Of a DNA stretch of 52,828 nt, positions 1 to 8,243 are shown in pieces. The notes beneath the pieces are model-generated. The model was not told where the DNA came from. It was given only the letters and a program-made list of their open reading frames with translations, and ran no database searches. The translations under genes were made by a program, and so were the position numbers. Source of the stretch: a virus; the IMG/VR virus record IMGVR_UViG_3300046718_001019, positions 1-52,828 of that record. The stretch is one strand, 5' to 3'. Every line of letters starts with the position of its first letter. Position 1 is the stretch's first letter.

Positions 1-195
1 CCGATCGGTATCCGATCGGTAGCTTTTGGGCCTACCGATCGGCGCCAACTTCTTGGTCTCTCTCACCTTTTCTCTCTTCCGATCGATCCGATCAGAAGAA
101 AGAGGAAAAAAACCTCCAGAGAGGTCCGGCAGAGCAAGAAAGCGCGCGCGGGAGACTTTATGGAAATGACCGATCGGACCGATCGGACCGATCGG
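1..195. repeat. Cluster of CCGATCGG palindromic boxes
   Basis: The palindrome CCGATCGG occurs at 1-8, 12-19, 35-42, 170-177, 179-186 and 188-195; the last three are spaced exactly 9 bp apart, and a degenerate pair lies at 79-95. The cluster sits in the only gene-free stretch before the first rightward gene (start 232). This looks like an operator array or iteron-type binding site for a phage regulator, or a replication/partition site. Which one cannot be decided from sequence alone. No gene is seen in 1-231. Confidence 0.6.
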
Positions 196-231
196 CGCCC
201 GGACAAGTAGCTGTCTCGACTGGGGGCGCCC

Positions 232-516
232 ATGCGTAAGGTCGCCAACGTCGACGGCAATCAGCCCGCCATCGTCGAGGCCCTGCGCAAGGTAGGTGCG
301 CTCGTTCAACACCTCCACCAGGTCGGCGGCGGCTGTCCGGACCTGCTCGTCGGCTTCCGTCGCCGCATCTTCGTGCTCGAGGTGAAGAACGGCGCCGGCG
401 AGCTCACCGACGAGCAGGTTGAGTGGCACCGCCTCTGGAACACCCTCCCGGTCGCCATCGTCCGCACCCCGCTCGAGGCCCTCCAGGCCATCGGCGCAAT
501 CAGGAGAACCGCATGA
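232..516 (+). CDS. VRR-NUC-type nuclease domain protein
   Basis: A 94-residue protein matching the small stand-alone VRR-NUC fold (PD-(D/E)XK superfamily) common in phages. The catalytic signature is visible as a Gly-rich PDLLVG segment (about residues 36-41) followed by the strand FVLEVKNG (about 47-54), giving the D...ExK triad, then an LTDEQVEWH helix. Such proteins cut branched or flap DNA in replication and recombination. It heads the rightward small-gene block and overlaps the next start by ATGA. The ATG at 232 starts a complete domain. Confidence 0.8.
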   Translation: MRKVANVDGNQPAIVEALRKVGALVQHLHQVGGGCPDLLVGFRRRIFVLEVKNGAGELTDEQVEWHRLWNTLPVAIVRTPLEALQAIGAIRRTA

Positions 517-710
517 GCGACTTCGCCGTCAGCAGCTTCTGGAACTACGTCCGGCCGGGCGACTGGCGCACCTGCGACGAGTGCGGCGTCACCCAGCGGA
601 CCGCGGCGCTCGAGCGCGTGTTGCTCCACGCGAAGAAGCTCGACCGCTGCAAGGACAAGGTGAACTGCGCCCGCTGGAAGGCGCAGCTTGCGAAGGAGCG
701 CTCGAAGTGA
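513..710 (+). CDS. Small Cys-containing protein, unknown function
   Basis: This 65-residue product starts at an ATG overlapping the nuclease stop, with AGGAGA eight bases upstream. It has a CDEC pair near residue 18 and two later cysteines (DRCKDKVNC), which could form a small zinc site. The C-terminal half is Lys/Arg-rich. Its start and stop are coupled to both neighbours, suggesting co-translation with the nuclease and methyltransferase. I recognise no family. Confidence 0.7.
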   Translation: MSDFAVSSFWNYVRPGDWRTCDECGVTQRTAALERVLLHAKKLDRCKDKVNCARWKAQLAKERSK

Positions 711-1492
711 ACCCTCTCGCTGTCATCGCAGGCCACGCGCAGTGGTGCGTCGTCCAAGGCGACTCGCGCAAGATCCTGCCTCGCTTCCCCGACAAAAGCG
801 TGCAGCACGTCATCACGGACCCGCCGTACCGCCGCGCGCTCTACGAAGGCTTCCGGACGAACAGCTACATCCGCTCGAGCACCATGACCAAGACGGGCAA
901 GCGCGTGCCGTCGACGAACTACATGGCGCTGGCGAGCCAGAAGATCGGCGCCCTCGAAGACGTACTGCACCAGGTCGCGCCCGAGTGCCTCCGGCTGTCC
1001 TCGCGCTGGCTGGTCGTCTTTCACGACGCCGAGAGCGGGCACCTGTGGCGTGAGCAGCTCGGTGAGACGTACGTGCGCAGCGGTGTCTGGGTGAAGACGA
1101 ACCCGGTGCCGCAGATCAGCGGTGATCGGCCAGGCCAGGGCTTCGAGGCCATCACCATCGGACACGCCACCGGCCGAATGCGATGGAACGGCGGCGGCAA
1201 GGCGGCGGTCTGGCGGCACACCGCCGTGCAGGGCAACCGCATCGAGCGCCGCGGCAACCCTCACCCATGCCCGAAACCGGTGTCACTGATGCTCGACCTC
1301 GTCGAGCAGTTCACGGACCCCGGCGACCTGGTGCTCGACCCCTTCGCCGGCTCAGGCTCTACCGGCGTCGCGTGCGTGAAGCTCGGCCGGCGCTTCATCG
1401 GCATCGAGTTCGACCGGCAGTTCGCCAGCGTCGCGCGCCGGCGCATCCGGGACGCTTTCCGAACGTCCGGAATCCGCTGGAGGGCAGCGTGA
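707..1492 (+). CDS. DNA methyltransferase (beta-class, adenine-N6 or cytosine-N4)
   Basis: A 261-residue DNA methyltransferase. The catalytic motif IV DPPY is near residues 38-41, and the S-adenosylmethionine motif I FAGSGSTG is near 213-220, followed by GRRFIGIE. Motif IV before motif I identifies the beta class; DPPY favours N6-adenine, but N4-cytosine is not excluded. The GTG start overlaps the preceding stop (GTGA). No cognate restriction enzyme is visible, so it is probably an orphan enzyme protecting or marking phage DNA. Its last codons read FRTSGI across a TTCCGAACGTCCGGAA near-palindrome that recurs near 48.3 kb. Confidence 0.88.
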   Translation: MNPLAVIAGHAQWCVVQGDSRKILPRFPDKSVQHVITDPPYRRALYEGFRTNSYIRSSTMTKTGKRVPSTNYMALASQKIGALEDVLHQVAPECLRLSSRWLVVFHDAESGHLWREQLGETYVRSGVWVKTNPVPQISGDRPGQGFEAITIGHATGRMRWNGGGKAAVWRHTAVQGNRIERRGNPHPCPKPVSLMLDLVEQFTDPGDLVLDPFAGSGSTGVACVKLGRRFIGIEFDRQFASVARRRIRDAFRTSGIRWRAA

Positions 1493-1662
1493 ACCACCCC
1501 GTGGACAACCGAAGGCCCTCAGAACAGGCCGCCCGCGCGCTGCTCGAGGCGGTGCGCGCCGAGCTGCTTCGCCGCTACGGCTCGCTGGACCTGTACCTGG
1601 GCGTCATCTGGGGTCGCAACGACAGCCAGATTCGCCGGGCCGACACGCGGTATCCGAACTAG
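1489..1662 (+). CDS. Small hypothetical protein
   Basis: A 57-residue protein with a GTG start overlapping the methyltransferase stop. It has a helical Ala/Leu/Arg-rich core (EQAARALLEAVRAELLRRYG) and no recognised motif. Three ATCCGAA heptamers (1652, 1664, 1691) run across its end and the start of the next gene. Confidence 0.5.
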   Translation: MNHPVDNRRPSEQAARALLEAVRAELLRRYGSLDLYLGVIWGRNDSQIRRADTRYPN

Positions 1663-1671
1663 CATCCGAAA

Positions 1672-2187
1672 GTGACCATACCTATGCGAAATCCGAACGA
1701 AGCCGTCGACCACCCGCCGCACTACTTCCCCGGCAAGCACGAGGTCATCGACGTCATCGAGGCGTGGGGCCTGGGCTTCAGCCTGGGCAACGCGGTGAAG
1801 TACATCGCGCGGCACGCGCTCAAGGGTGACCCGGTGGAGAACCTCCGCAAGGCGCGCTGGTACATCGACCGCCACCTCGCGAACCTGGGCGACGTCGCGC
1901 CGACGCCGGAGCGCCCGGTCGACGACGAACTGGCCCGCGCCCGGCTCGACCTGGCCGCCGCGCGTGAGCAGTACAATCACCTGCAGCAGCAGCTGACCGG
2001 ATATCCCGGCCTGGCCGGCCACGCCGCGCAGCTCGAGACCGCCCTGAAGGAAGCCCGCGCCGAGCTCGACGGCGCCACGCAGGCCCTGGCCGCGGCGAAG
2101 ACGGAGCGCGACGCCGCGCGCCGGGCGCTCGCCGAGGCACAGCACGAGGTCGAGGCGCTCAGGAAAGTCCGCGCCGTACCATTCTGA
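1672..2187 (+). CDS. DUF3310 family protein with coiled-coil tail
   Basis: The N-terminal 60 residues carry the DUF3310 signature: VDHPPHY, EVIDVIEAWGL, GNAVKYIARHALKG and a closing KARWYIDRHL. This phage family is often annotated as nucleotide-kinase-related, but its activity is not established. Residues from about 85 onward form a long Ala/Glu/Arg-rich coiled coil, making the 171-aa protein longer than a bare DUF3310 domain. The start is either GTG 1672 or ATG 1684; both keep the whole domain. Confidence 0.8.
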   Translation: MTIPMRNPNEAVDHPPHYFPGKHEVIDVIEAWGLGFSLGNAVKYIARHALKGDPVENLRKARWYIDRHLANLGDVAPTPERPVDDELARARLDLAAAREQYNHLQQQLTGYPGLAGHAAQLETALKEARAELDGATQALAAAKTERDAARRALAEAQHEVEALRKVRAVPF

Positions 2188-2201
2188 CAAGGGAGAATCC
2201 A

Positions 2202-2627
2202 ATGGGCACACCGACTGAAGCCGAGAAAAAACACCTGCTATCATACCGCCTGCACTTCCACCCAGAGGGGAAGGGGCGCCCCGAATCGCGCTGGGACAAG
2301 CTCTGCGGCTTCGCCCTGGTGACGCTGGCGCTGCGGGTGTCTGAGATGCAGCACGCCGTCGCGTCTCCCGTGGGGCCGGTGGCCGTGCCGACGCTCAACA
2401 CCGAGATGCAGGCGTTCGACGGGCGCTTCCAGCTCAACGGCGGGCCGATGCCGCTGGGCGTCGATGAGACGCTCCACGCACTGGTGTCGGGGATTCACAT
2501 CCTGGCCATGTCGCTGCCGACGACGGACCCGCGCAAGAAGTGGTGCGCCGACGTGGCCGAGATGTACGCGCTGTTCCAGGCGGCCGGGCAGAAGCAGGCG
2601 GCACCGCAGACTGCGGGGCAGGCATGA
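2202..2627 (+). CDS. Hypothetical protein
   Basis: A 141-residue soluble protein with a good ribosome-binding site (GGGAGA, eight bases before ATG). It has a basic N-terminus with His residues and a mostly helical middle. The C-terminal tail is Gln/Ala-rich and probably flexible. No family recognised; it lies in the early-type small-gene block. Confidence 0.65.
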   Translation: MGTPTEAEKKHLLSYRLHFHPEGKGRPESRWDKLCGFALVTLALRVSEMQHAVASPVGPVAVPTLNTEMQAFDGRFQLNGGPMPLGVDETLHALVSGIHILAMSLPTTDPRKKWCADVAEMYALFQAAGQKQAAPQTAGQA

Positions 2628-2845
2628 GCACCGACAAGAAGCCTCGTGGTGTGTCGTTCTGGGATTGCGACGCCAGCGTCATCTTGGGCGTCACGGTGTC
2701 CGACGAGCGCGAGGTGGTGATGATCACCCTGGCTGCGGAAGAGACGCAGCGCGTGGTGAACATCACGCTTGACGCAGCGCAGATCCGCCAGCTCGCCAAG
2801 GCGCTCGAGGACGCGGCCGACGACGCAGAGGGTGTGAGGCGATGA
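2624..2845 (+). CDS. Small hypothetical protein
   Basis: A 73-residue acidic protein starting at an ATG that overlaps the previous stop (ATGA). The pattern of alternating beta-type residues (VSDEREVVMITLAAEE) followed by an Ala-rich helix suggests a compact alpha/beta fold. No recognised motif. Confidence 0.6.
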   Translation: MSTDKKPRGVSFWDCDASVILGVTVSDEREVVMITLAAEETQRVVNITLDAAQIRQLAKALEDAADDAEGVRR

Positions 2846-3045
2846 CCATCGACGAAGCTGAGGCCATCGTGGCGGCCGAGAATGAGCGCGTGGCCCGCAT
2901 CGAACAGGCTGCGGCGGTGCTCGAGTTCGAGCGACGGCGCAAGGCGTGCGGAGCGGGCAACCACTACGCCATCCACGATCCGCGCAGCGACGTGCCCTAC
3001 TGCGGCTACTGCGGCGTGCCCTTGCCAACGAGGCGCCGGCGATGA
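2842..3045 (+). CDS. Small protein with C-terminal zinc-ribbon-like knuckle
   Basis: This 67-residue protein has an N-terminal charged helix and a C-terminal CGAGNH...CGYCG pattern that could bind zinc, ending in a basic RRRR tail. It is coupled by ATGA overlaps on both sides. Possibly nucleic-acid binding; function unknown. Confidence 0.6.
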   Translation: MTIDEAEAIVAAENERVARIEQAAAVLEFERRRKACGAGNHYAIHDPRSDVPYCGYCGVPLPTRRRR

Positions 3046-3275
3046 TCTTCCGCCCGATGTTCTCCATCGTTCAGGCAGCGGCGTTCCTGATCAGCGGATT
3101 GGCGCTGGGTTACTCCCTCGCCGTTTGGCGCGCGCCTCCGAATGATCTGCCACCCTGGCAGCGCATCACCGTCACGCAGCCGGCGTGCTGGTGCAACGAA
3201 GATGGCGGAACCGTCTCCGAGTCGTTCTTCGTGAAGTGCCACAAGGACGGCTTCGACACATGGGGCACGCTGTGA
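3042..3275 (+). CDS. Small membrane protein
   Basis: A 77-residue protein with one clear hydrophobic segment near the N-terminus (VQAAAFLISGLALGYSLAV) and a polar C-terminal region with three cysteines. The topology suits a single-pass inner-membrane protein. Role unknown. Confidence 0.6.
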   Translation: MIFRPMFSIVQAAAFLISGLALGYSLAVWRAPPNDLPPWQRITVTQPACWCNEDGGTVSESFFVKCHKDGFDTWGTL

Positions 3276-3538
3276 TCGACTACCTGCGCGAGGACTTTGC
3301 ATCGTCCAAGCCGAAGTTCCGCCTCAATGAAGGGCGCTGGGGCTTCGACATCTACTTCATGGAGACGTTGCGCCCCGGCGTGAGCCCGCTGCGCGTCGCC
3401 GGGCACTGGACGCCGCGGCCGAAGCCGGGCGAGGTGCTCGTCGACAAGGCCGGCAAGCGCTACGTCTTCGTCCAGGTTGAGTACTGCCAGGACCCGCGAG
3501 ACATGTTCTTCGCAACCGTCACCCCGGAGACAAAATGA
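3260..3538 (+). CDS. Small hypothetical protein
   Basis: About 92 residues, rich in Trp, Phe, Tyr and Pro with beta-strand character (WGFDIYFMETLRPG; YVFVQVEYC). The start may be ATG 3260 (preceded by AAGGA) or GTG 3272, which would give the ATGA/GTGA-type coupling seen elsewhere in the block. No family recognised. Confidence 0.6.
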   Translation: MGHAVIDYLREDFASSKPKFRLNEGRWGFDIYFMETLRPGVSPLRVAGHWTPRPKPGEVLVDKAGKRYVFVQVEYCQDPRDMFFATVTPETK

Positions 3539-3855
3539 CGCTGCTCAGGATTCATGCGGACGTTGCGCGCATCTTGAAGCCGCCGTTCGACGATGGCCGT
3601 CTTGTCGAGGTGGAGCTGAGCAACGAGCAAGTGGCCCAACTGGCGCGAGAGGCAGCGGCACTCGTCGGCACACAGCCAGACCAGGGACACGTCCTTGAGC
3701 GCGAACGCGATCGCCTGCGCGCGTTGCTCGACAAGGTCCACGCCGAGCTGCACGACGCCCTCAACGCCACGCCTCTTGACGCGCCCGACGGCACCGCGTC
3801 AGGGTTCGAGCACGAGTTGACCCGCCGTCTTCTCCAGAGGAGCCTCAAGCCATGA
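3535..3855 (+). CDS. Hypothetical protein, helical
   Basis: A 106-residue, strongly helical and charged protein. The segment LERERDRLRALLDKVHAEL could form a short coiled coil. Start and stop both overlap neighbours, so it is co-translated with the membrane protein downstream. Function unknown. Confidence 0.6.
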   Translation: MTLLRIHADVARILKPPFDDGRLVEVELSNEQVAQLAREAAALVGTQPDQGHVLERERDRLRALLDKVHAELHDALNATPLDAPDGTASGFEHELTRRLLQRSLKP

Positions 3856-4529
3856 ACAGCCGCGACCCCATCGAGCTTGCCAAGCAGCTCGGCCTCGACT
3901 TCGACACCGCGCACACGACGGACGGCAAGTACGTGCGGTTCACCTTCCGCGTTCCGCAGAGCAACGCCGGTCGACCGTCCCCCGCGACACCCGGCGCGCC
4001 TCCGCCCGTTGAAGGCGGCGTCGGGAACGTCATCGACCGCGACCTACGCAACGCGCCGAAGCAGCCGAAGGAGTTCCACGAGCACGTGGCGCGCATCACC
4101 CAGTGGCGCGAGAAGGTGAAGCCCTGGCTGTTTGTCGGCACGGTGGACACCGTCGCGGTGAAGATGAACCTCTTCACGCGGCAGACGGTCGGCAAGTACA
4201 ACCTGCGCAACCGGCGACGCATCAAGAAGATCGCCAAGAGCGAAGAGGAGGCGCGCCGCATCGCGCAGACGCAGCCGACGCCGCACCAGGGCATCGTGGT
4301 GCTTGACTCCATCACCGAGCTGAAGGAGTTCAAGACGCGCGAGCTGCGCGACCGGCTCATCGCCCGGTGTGAGTTGCTGGGCAAGCCCTGGGACGGGAAG
4401 CCCACGCCGACCACGCCCGTCGAGGTGCCGCCGCTGTGGGCGCGCCTGGAGCGCTTCGCGCCGCACGCCGTCGCCGCGATGCTGTTGCTGACGTTGCTGG
4501 GTGTAGCTGTCTGGGCGTTTCAACCGTAG
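3852..4529 (+). CDS. Tail-anchored membrane protein, unknown function
   Basis: This 225-residue protein has a charged soluble body and a single C-terminal hydrophobic helix (about residues 205-222, AAMLLLTLLGVAVWAF) ending in a short tail, the layout of a tail-anchored protein facing the cytoplasm. A Pro-rich linker lies near residue 45. No catalytic motif seen. Confidence 0.65.
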   Translation: MNSRDPIELAKQLGLDFDTAHTTDGKYVRFTFRVPQSNAGRPSPATPGAPPPVEGGVGNVIDRDLRNAPKQPKEFHEHVARITQWREKVKPWLFVGTVDTVAVKMNLFTRQTVGKYNLRNRRRIKKIAKSEEEARRIAQTQPTPHQGIVVLDSITELKEFKTRELRDRLIARCELLGKPWDGKPTPTTPVEVPPLWARLERFAPHAVAAMLLLTLLGVAVWAFQP

Positions 4530-4542
4530 GAGGAGAACCGCA

Positions 4543-5127
4543 ATGGAAGACCCGCTCTACCTGCCTCAGGTGGCTGTTGATCTGCTCAGCGTCTGCGAAC
4601 GTCACGGCCTCGTGAAGGGCGAGAACCCTGTGGAGTGGCTGCGCAGGAAGTTGCTGAACCAGCGTCATGAAGAGAGCGCGGCGGCGCTTCGCAGCCGTCA
4701 AAATGAGGAGCTGGCGAACCTCTGGGGCAAACTGCAGGACATGCTCGCAGACGTCGGACGCTCTGTGATGTCGAACGACTCAGGGGCGGTGGAGATCATC
4801 CCCTGGCTGAAGGAGCGGCTGTGCGTGGCGAAGTTCCACGACATCAGTTGCTCGAAGGATCTCGGAACCTCCAAGCCGACACTCATCGGCGTGGCTGGCT
4901 GCACCTGCCGTGACTGCGAGATGGCCTCGACGCTCCTGAAGCGCCACGCTGCCGGAGAGCACGCGTCGGAGGGACTGGACGCGTACGTCACGAACCAGCG
5001 CGGGGAGTTGTTCCAGGGCAAGGCAGCGCTCGAGAGCGGGCCGGGCATCGCCAAGCTTCCGCATCAGCAGCCTGACAACTCCGTCCCGTTCCTGCTGGAG
5101 GACTTGGTCGGGGGTGACGTTCCATGA
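4543..5127 (+). CDS. Hypothetical protein with CxCxxC cluster
   Basis: A 194-residue protein with a very strong ribosome-binding site (AGGAGGAGAACC). A CTCRDC cluster near residue 123, plus an earlier Cys, could bind zinc or an Fe-S cluster. The N-terminal half is helical. It closes the first rightward run and is followed by a structured intergenic stretch. No family recognised. Confidence 0.65.
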   Translation: MEDPLYLPQVAVDLLSVCERHGLVKGENPVEWLRRKLLNQRHEESAAALRSRQNEELANLWGKLQDMLADVGRSVMSNDSGAVEIIPWLKERLCVAKFHDISCSKDLGTSKPTLIGVAGCTCRDCEMASTLLKRHAAGEHASEGLDAYVTNQRGELFQGKAALESGPGIAKLPHQQPDNSVPFLLEDLVGGDVP

Positions 5128-5183
5128 ACCAGTCGGCGAGAGTAGAGCGCGACAGCCCACCTTTCAGGGCGTGAACGGGACTG

Positions 5184-5254
5184 GGCGCGCGAGCGTCCTG
5201 CTCGGTCGCGCCGTGACCACTCGCCGACATCAAGGCCCCGGTTGGAGTGGGGCC
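5184..5254 (+). promoter_or_regulatory. Two-hairpin leader between gene groups
   Basis: The 143-nt gap between 5127 and 5271 holds two strong hairpins. The first has arms GGCGCG+CGAGC (5184-5194) and GCTCG+CGCGCC (5200-5212) with a 5-nt loop and a GT bulge. The second has arms GGCCCC (5234-5239) and GGGGCC (5249-5254). GCACTTTTGG follows the second hairpin, so weak intrinsic termination or a structured 5' leader for the gene at 5271 are both possible. Confidence 0.5.
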
Positions 5255-5270
5255 GCACTTTTGGAGAACC

Positions 5271-5603
5271 ATGACGACCCCACGTGAGAAGGCCGAGACC
5301 CTGCTGAAAGACCGCGCTCTGGCGGTTGACTGGATAGCCCATCGCATGGAGCAGGAGGCGCGGCTGGAGGGAGCAAGGAAATCCACGCTGCTCGCCGAGA
5401 AACTCAAGGCCTGCGGCTACCACGTCACTCAGATTGGACAAGACCCAGCCGTCGGCGTGCCCAGGGACTTTCATGACGGTCGGCGCATGGGATGCAGTCG
5501 CGATGGCGGTTCCGTCTCGGATGCTGCCTTGGATCTGGTGAAGCGCCTGCGCGAAGCTGCCGAAGACCTGGAGTCGCTCGTCTATCAGGTGATCGACACA
5601 TGA
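5271..5603 (+). CDS. Hypothetical protein
   Basis: A 110-residue protein with a canonical TGGAGAACC ribosome-binding site just before ATG 5271. Both ends are helical and Arg/Glu/Leu-rich, with a central Gly/Asp-rich loop. It starts a second run of overlapping small genes after the structured gap. Confidence 0.6.
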   Translation: MTTPREKAETLLKDRALAVDWIAHRMEQEARLEGARKSTLLAEKLKACGYHVTQIGQDPAVGVPRDFHDGRRMGCSRDGGSVSDAALDLVKRLREAAEDLESLVYQVIDT

Positions 5604-5767
5604 CCCGGGCACAGCTCCTGGCGATACGAAAAGACCTCGACCTCCCAGAGGGGACCGGCCCCTTGTTCGCCACGGACAAGCAGGTCCTCGCCGTGCACCG
5701 TCGGATTCAACGCATCATGCGTGAGGCTGCGGCCCGTCGCGCGCCGCCCAGGAAGAAACGCTCATGA
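5600..5767 (+). CDS. Small basic protein
   Basis: A 55-residue protein starting within the previous stop (ATGA). The C-terminal third is strongly basic (RRIQRIMREAAARRAPPRKKRS), consistent with nucleic-acid binding. No recognised fold. Confidence 0.55.
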   Translation: MTRAQLLAIRKDLDLPEGTGPLFATDKQVLAVHRRIQRIMREAAARRAPPRKKRS

Positions 5768-6159
5768 CCGACGAAGAGTTGATCGCCGAGATGACCACGC
5801 GCGGGCTAACCGCACCGCCTGCGAACCTCATCGGCATCCACGACGTGACGCTGCGCGCAGAGTTCATGCGTCGCGGTCTTCTGCCTGTCGCCATCGAAGT
5901 GAAGGCAGAGGCCGAACGCCTGGGGCTGTTCAAGGACGAAGAGGAGCGCCGCAAGCGCGCGCTGGAGTGGAAGGAGCGCGAGCTGCGGCAGGCCTTCGCG
6001 GCGACGGAGCGCGAGTGGCTGCGGCAGAACGCTGAGGCGGTGCGCGACCGCGACGACTGGAAGCGGCGCTATCAGGAGTTGTCCGACCGCCGGCCGATGG
6101 GCTTCTTCGACGCTCTCCGCGCGCTGTGGGCGGCCGTGTGGCACAAGGCGGCGTCATGA
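5764..6159 (+). CDS. Coiled-coil protein, unknown function
   Basis: A 131-residue protein whose residues of about 45-105 form a continuous charged helix typical of a coiled coil. An aromatic amphipathic tail (FFDALRALWAAVWHKA) might touch the membrane. ATGA-coupled on both sides. Confidence 0.6.
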   Translation: MTDEELIAEMTTRGLTAPPANLIGIHDVTLRAEFMRRGLLPVAIEVKAEAERLGLFKDEEERRKRALEWKERELRQAFAATEREWLRQNAEAVRDRDDWKRRYQELSDRRPMGFFDALRALWAAVWHKAAS

Positions 6160-6398
6160 TCGTCTACGTCCGCCAGCAGTGGCCGGGCGAGGACGGCGTG
6201 CGCGAGGTCAACACCGACATGGGCGCCGTTCCGCGCGTCGGCGACCACGTAGGCACGCCCAGCGGCCATGGGCGCACGTTCGTCTCCGGCAAGGTCGCGT
6301 CGGTGGCCTGGAGCGTCTTCTCCGATCGCGGTGGCGGTTGCTACGCGGTCGTCTTCCTCGAGGACGGAGCCGTGTGGCTCCCCGGGGCGCCGTCATGA
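6156..6398 (+). CDS. Small hypothetical protein, beta-rich
   Basis: An 80-residue protein with alternating hydrophobic strands (VASVAWSVF; CYAVVFLEDGAVWL) suggesting a small beta-barrel, perhaps SH3-like. Start and stop overlap neighbours. Function unknown. Confidence 0.55.
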   Translation: MIVYVRQQWPGEDGVREVNTDMGAVPRVGDHVGTPSGHGRTFVSGKVASVAWSVFSDRGGGCYAVVFLEDGAVWLPGAPS

Positions 6399-6562
6399 GA
6401 GACGCTCTCACGCAAGAGCAGTGGAACGCGTTTCACGCGCTGTGGTCGACGGCGGTGGGCACGCCTGGCTACGACAAGAAGAAGTGGCTCGAACTGGAGC
6501 GCGCGCTGCTGGGTGGGCGCCGCGCACCGAGCGAGCGCTTGACGACGTCGGGTACTTCGTGA
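6395..6562 (+). CDS. Small hypothetical protein
   Basis: A 55-residue protein with an ATG overlapping the previous stop, helical and Trp-rich in its first half. It is the last gene before the virion block. The 127-nt gap after it contains no obvious terminator. Confidence 0.5.
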   Translation: MRDALTQEQWNAFHALWSTAVGTPGYDKKKWLELERALLGGRRAPSERLTTSGTS

Positions 6563-6689
6563 AACCTTTGTAGCCGCATAACCACCGATGGATGGGCCGA
6601 GGGCGCGCCAGTACGGCGCCACCCGATGACGCGTTACCCGGAAGCGTGGGCAGCAGCACCGCCACCCCTTTCGCAGGTCACAGGTCATC

Positions 6690-8243
6690 ATGAATCCCTC
6701 GAAGCTCCACCAGATCGAGACGCGGCTGCTCAGCCGGCTCTCGGTGCTGGCCACTGCCATCGCCTTCGGCTCGATGAGCATCGTCGTTCCCCCGCAGTTC
6801 CGCATGGCGTTCGCGCTGGCGGCGTCGCTGTTGCTCACCCTCTTCGTCTTCGCGCCGTATGCCGACTCGATGCGCCTGCCGTTCGACGCGCAGTTTGGCG
6901 CCGGCACGTCGGAGAGCCTCGCGGCCATCGCGGGTGACCTGAAGACGGTCTACGGCTCGGTCCTCGTCCAGGTCCTGCCCGACGCGGCCATCCTCCAGAA
7001 GCGGTTCCCGCTGTCCGACTCCGCCGAGTACCCGCTCGTAGGCGACTACTTCTCGGCGCTCATCGGACTGCAGTACCCGTGGGGCTTCAGCTTCCTCGGG
7101 CAGGGCACGGAGAACACGGCGACGAACACCACGCTGGGCGACGCGCTCGCTGGCCAGACTCAGCCCGCGAAGATCTACGCGAACATGACCGTCCTCACGG
7201 ACAACCTCGCGTACCAGGTGCTCGACCGCGCCAACACCAGCGGTGGCAAGCAGGCGATCCTCAGCGCGCTCACCTACACGGGCAAGCAGATGGCCATCAA
7301 CATGCGGAACGTGCTCGAGCTCGAGCTTCTGCACGGCCGTGACGGCATCGGCGTTGTGACGGCGACCAGCGGCGCCGGCCCGTTCACTCTGACCCTGGAC
7401 CCGACCACGACCTCGCCCGGCATCCTCTCCATCCTCATCGGCGCCCGGCTGCAGTTCATGCAGACGAACAACACCAGCGCGCGCACCGCGAACAGCACCA
7501 CGCTGTTCGGCACGGTCACCGGCCTGGACCTGTCCGACGTGGACAACCCGAAGGTCATCGTCACGCAGACCGGCGCGGCGAACTTCTCCGCGGTGCAGAA
7601 CACCGACATCATGTTCATCGCCGGTACGCGCGGTGTCGCGGTGACGGCGTCGGACACGAACGTCCCCCAGTACGAGCAGATCGGCCTCGGCCAGCAGCTG
7701 TCGCTGACCTCCGGGACGACCGTGTTCAGCATCGACAAGGCGGCCTACCCCGGGTGGATCGCCAACCAGATGGCGTCGGTGGGCGCGTTCTCTCCGTCGG
7801 TCCTGATGACGATGATTCAGAAGGCGCTGAGCCGCGGTGGCGAGCTGGGCGACTACCTCGCGGTGATGTCGCCGCGTGCGTGGGCGGTCCTGAACTCGGC
7901 CCTCGCGACGAACGAGGTCTACAACCAGCAGGCGCCGAGCTTCGCGATGCAGAAGAAGACCGGCACCGATGAGATCGTCATCAAGCACGCTGGCGTGACC
8001 ATCGAGTGCGTGCCGCACCCGTTCCAGAAGGACGGCTCGGTCTTCACGTTCCCCGTCTCGCAGGTGCACCGCATCGGCTCGACGGACCTGACGTTCCAGG
8101 TGCCCGGCAAGCCCAGCGGCGACGAGTACATGTACCCGGTCAACGGCTCGGCGCTGATGCAGCGCCAGTGCCGTGCAGACTGGCAGACCGCCCTCTTGAA
8201 ACCGCCCAGCGGGACCATCGCCACGGGCCTCACGTACAGCTGA
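6690..8243 (+). CDS. Major capsid protein candidate with hydrophobic N-terminal extension
   Basis: A 517-residue protein that I take as the major capsid protein, from its size, position at the head of the structural block and body composition. Features include a long helical stretch near residues 185-220 (TGKQMAINMRNVLELELLHG), a Gly/Thr-rich beta segment, and a C-terminal half with AVMSPRAWAVLN and DEIVIKHAGVTIECVPHPF, as in HK97-fold capsid proteins. Oddly, residues 15-58 contain two membrane-like hydrophobic segments; in-frame ATG 6870 would remove them but has no visible ribosome-binding site. Confidence 0.65.
   Translation: MNPSKLHQIETRLLSRLSVLATAIAFGSMSIVVPPQFRMAFALAASLLLTLFVFAPYADSMRLPFDAQFGAGTSESLAAIAGDLKTVYGSVLVQVLPDAAILQKRFPLSDSAEYPLVGDYFSALIGLQYPWGFSFLGQGTENTATNTTLGDALAGQTQPAKIYANMTVLTDNLAYQVLDRANTSGGKQAILSALTYTGKQMAINMRNVLELELLHGRDGIGVVTATSGAGPFTLTLDPTTTSPGILSILIGARLQFMQTNNTSARTANSTTLFGTVTGLDLSDVDNPKVIVTQTGAANFSAVQNTDIMFIAGTRGVAVTASDTNVPQYEQIGLGQQLSLTSGTTVFSIDKAAYPGWIANQMASVGAFSPSVLMTMIQKALSRGGELGDYLAVMSPRAWAVLNSALATNEVYNQQAPSFAMQKKTGTDEIVIKHAGVTIECVPHPFQKDGSVFTFPVSQVHRIGSTDLTFQVPGKPSGDEYMYPVNGSALMQRQCRADWQTALLKPPSGTIATGLTYS

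Noticed and set aside
6678-8069. A 463-codon frame on the minus strand over the capsid candidate
   Set aside because: Antisense frame shadow rich in Arg, His and Val; no ribosome-binding site or coupling with neighbours.
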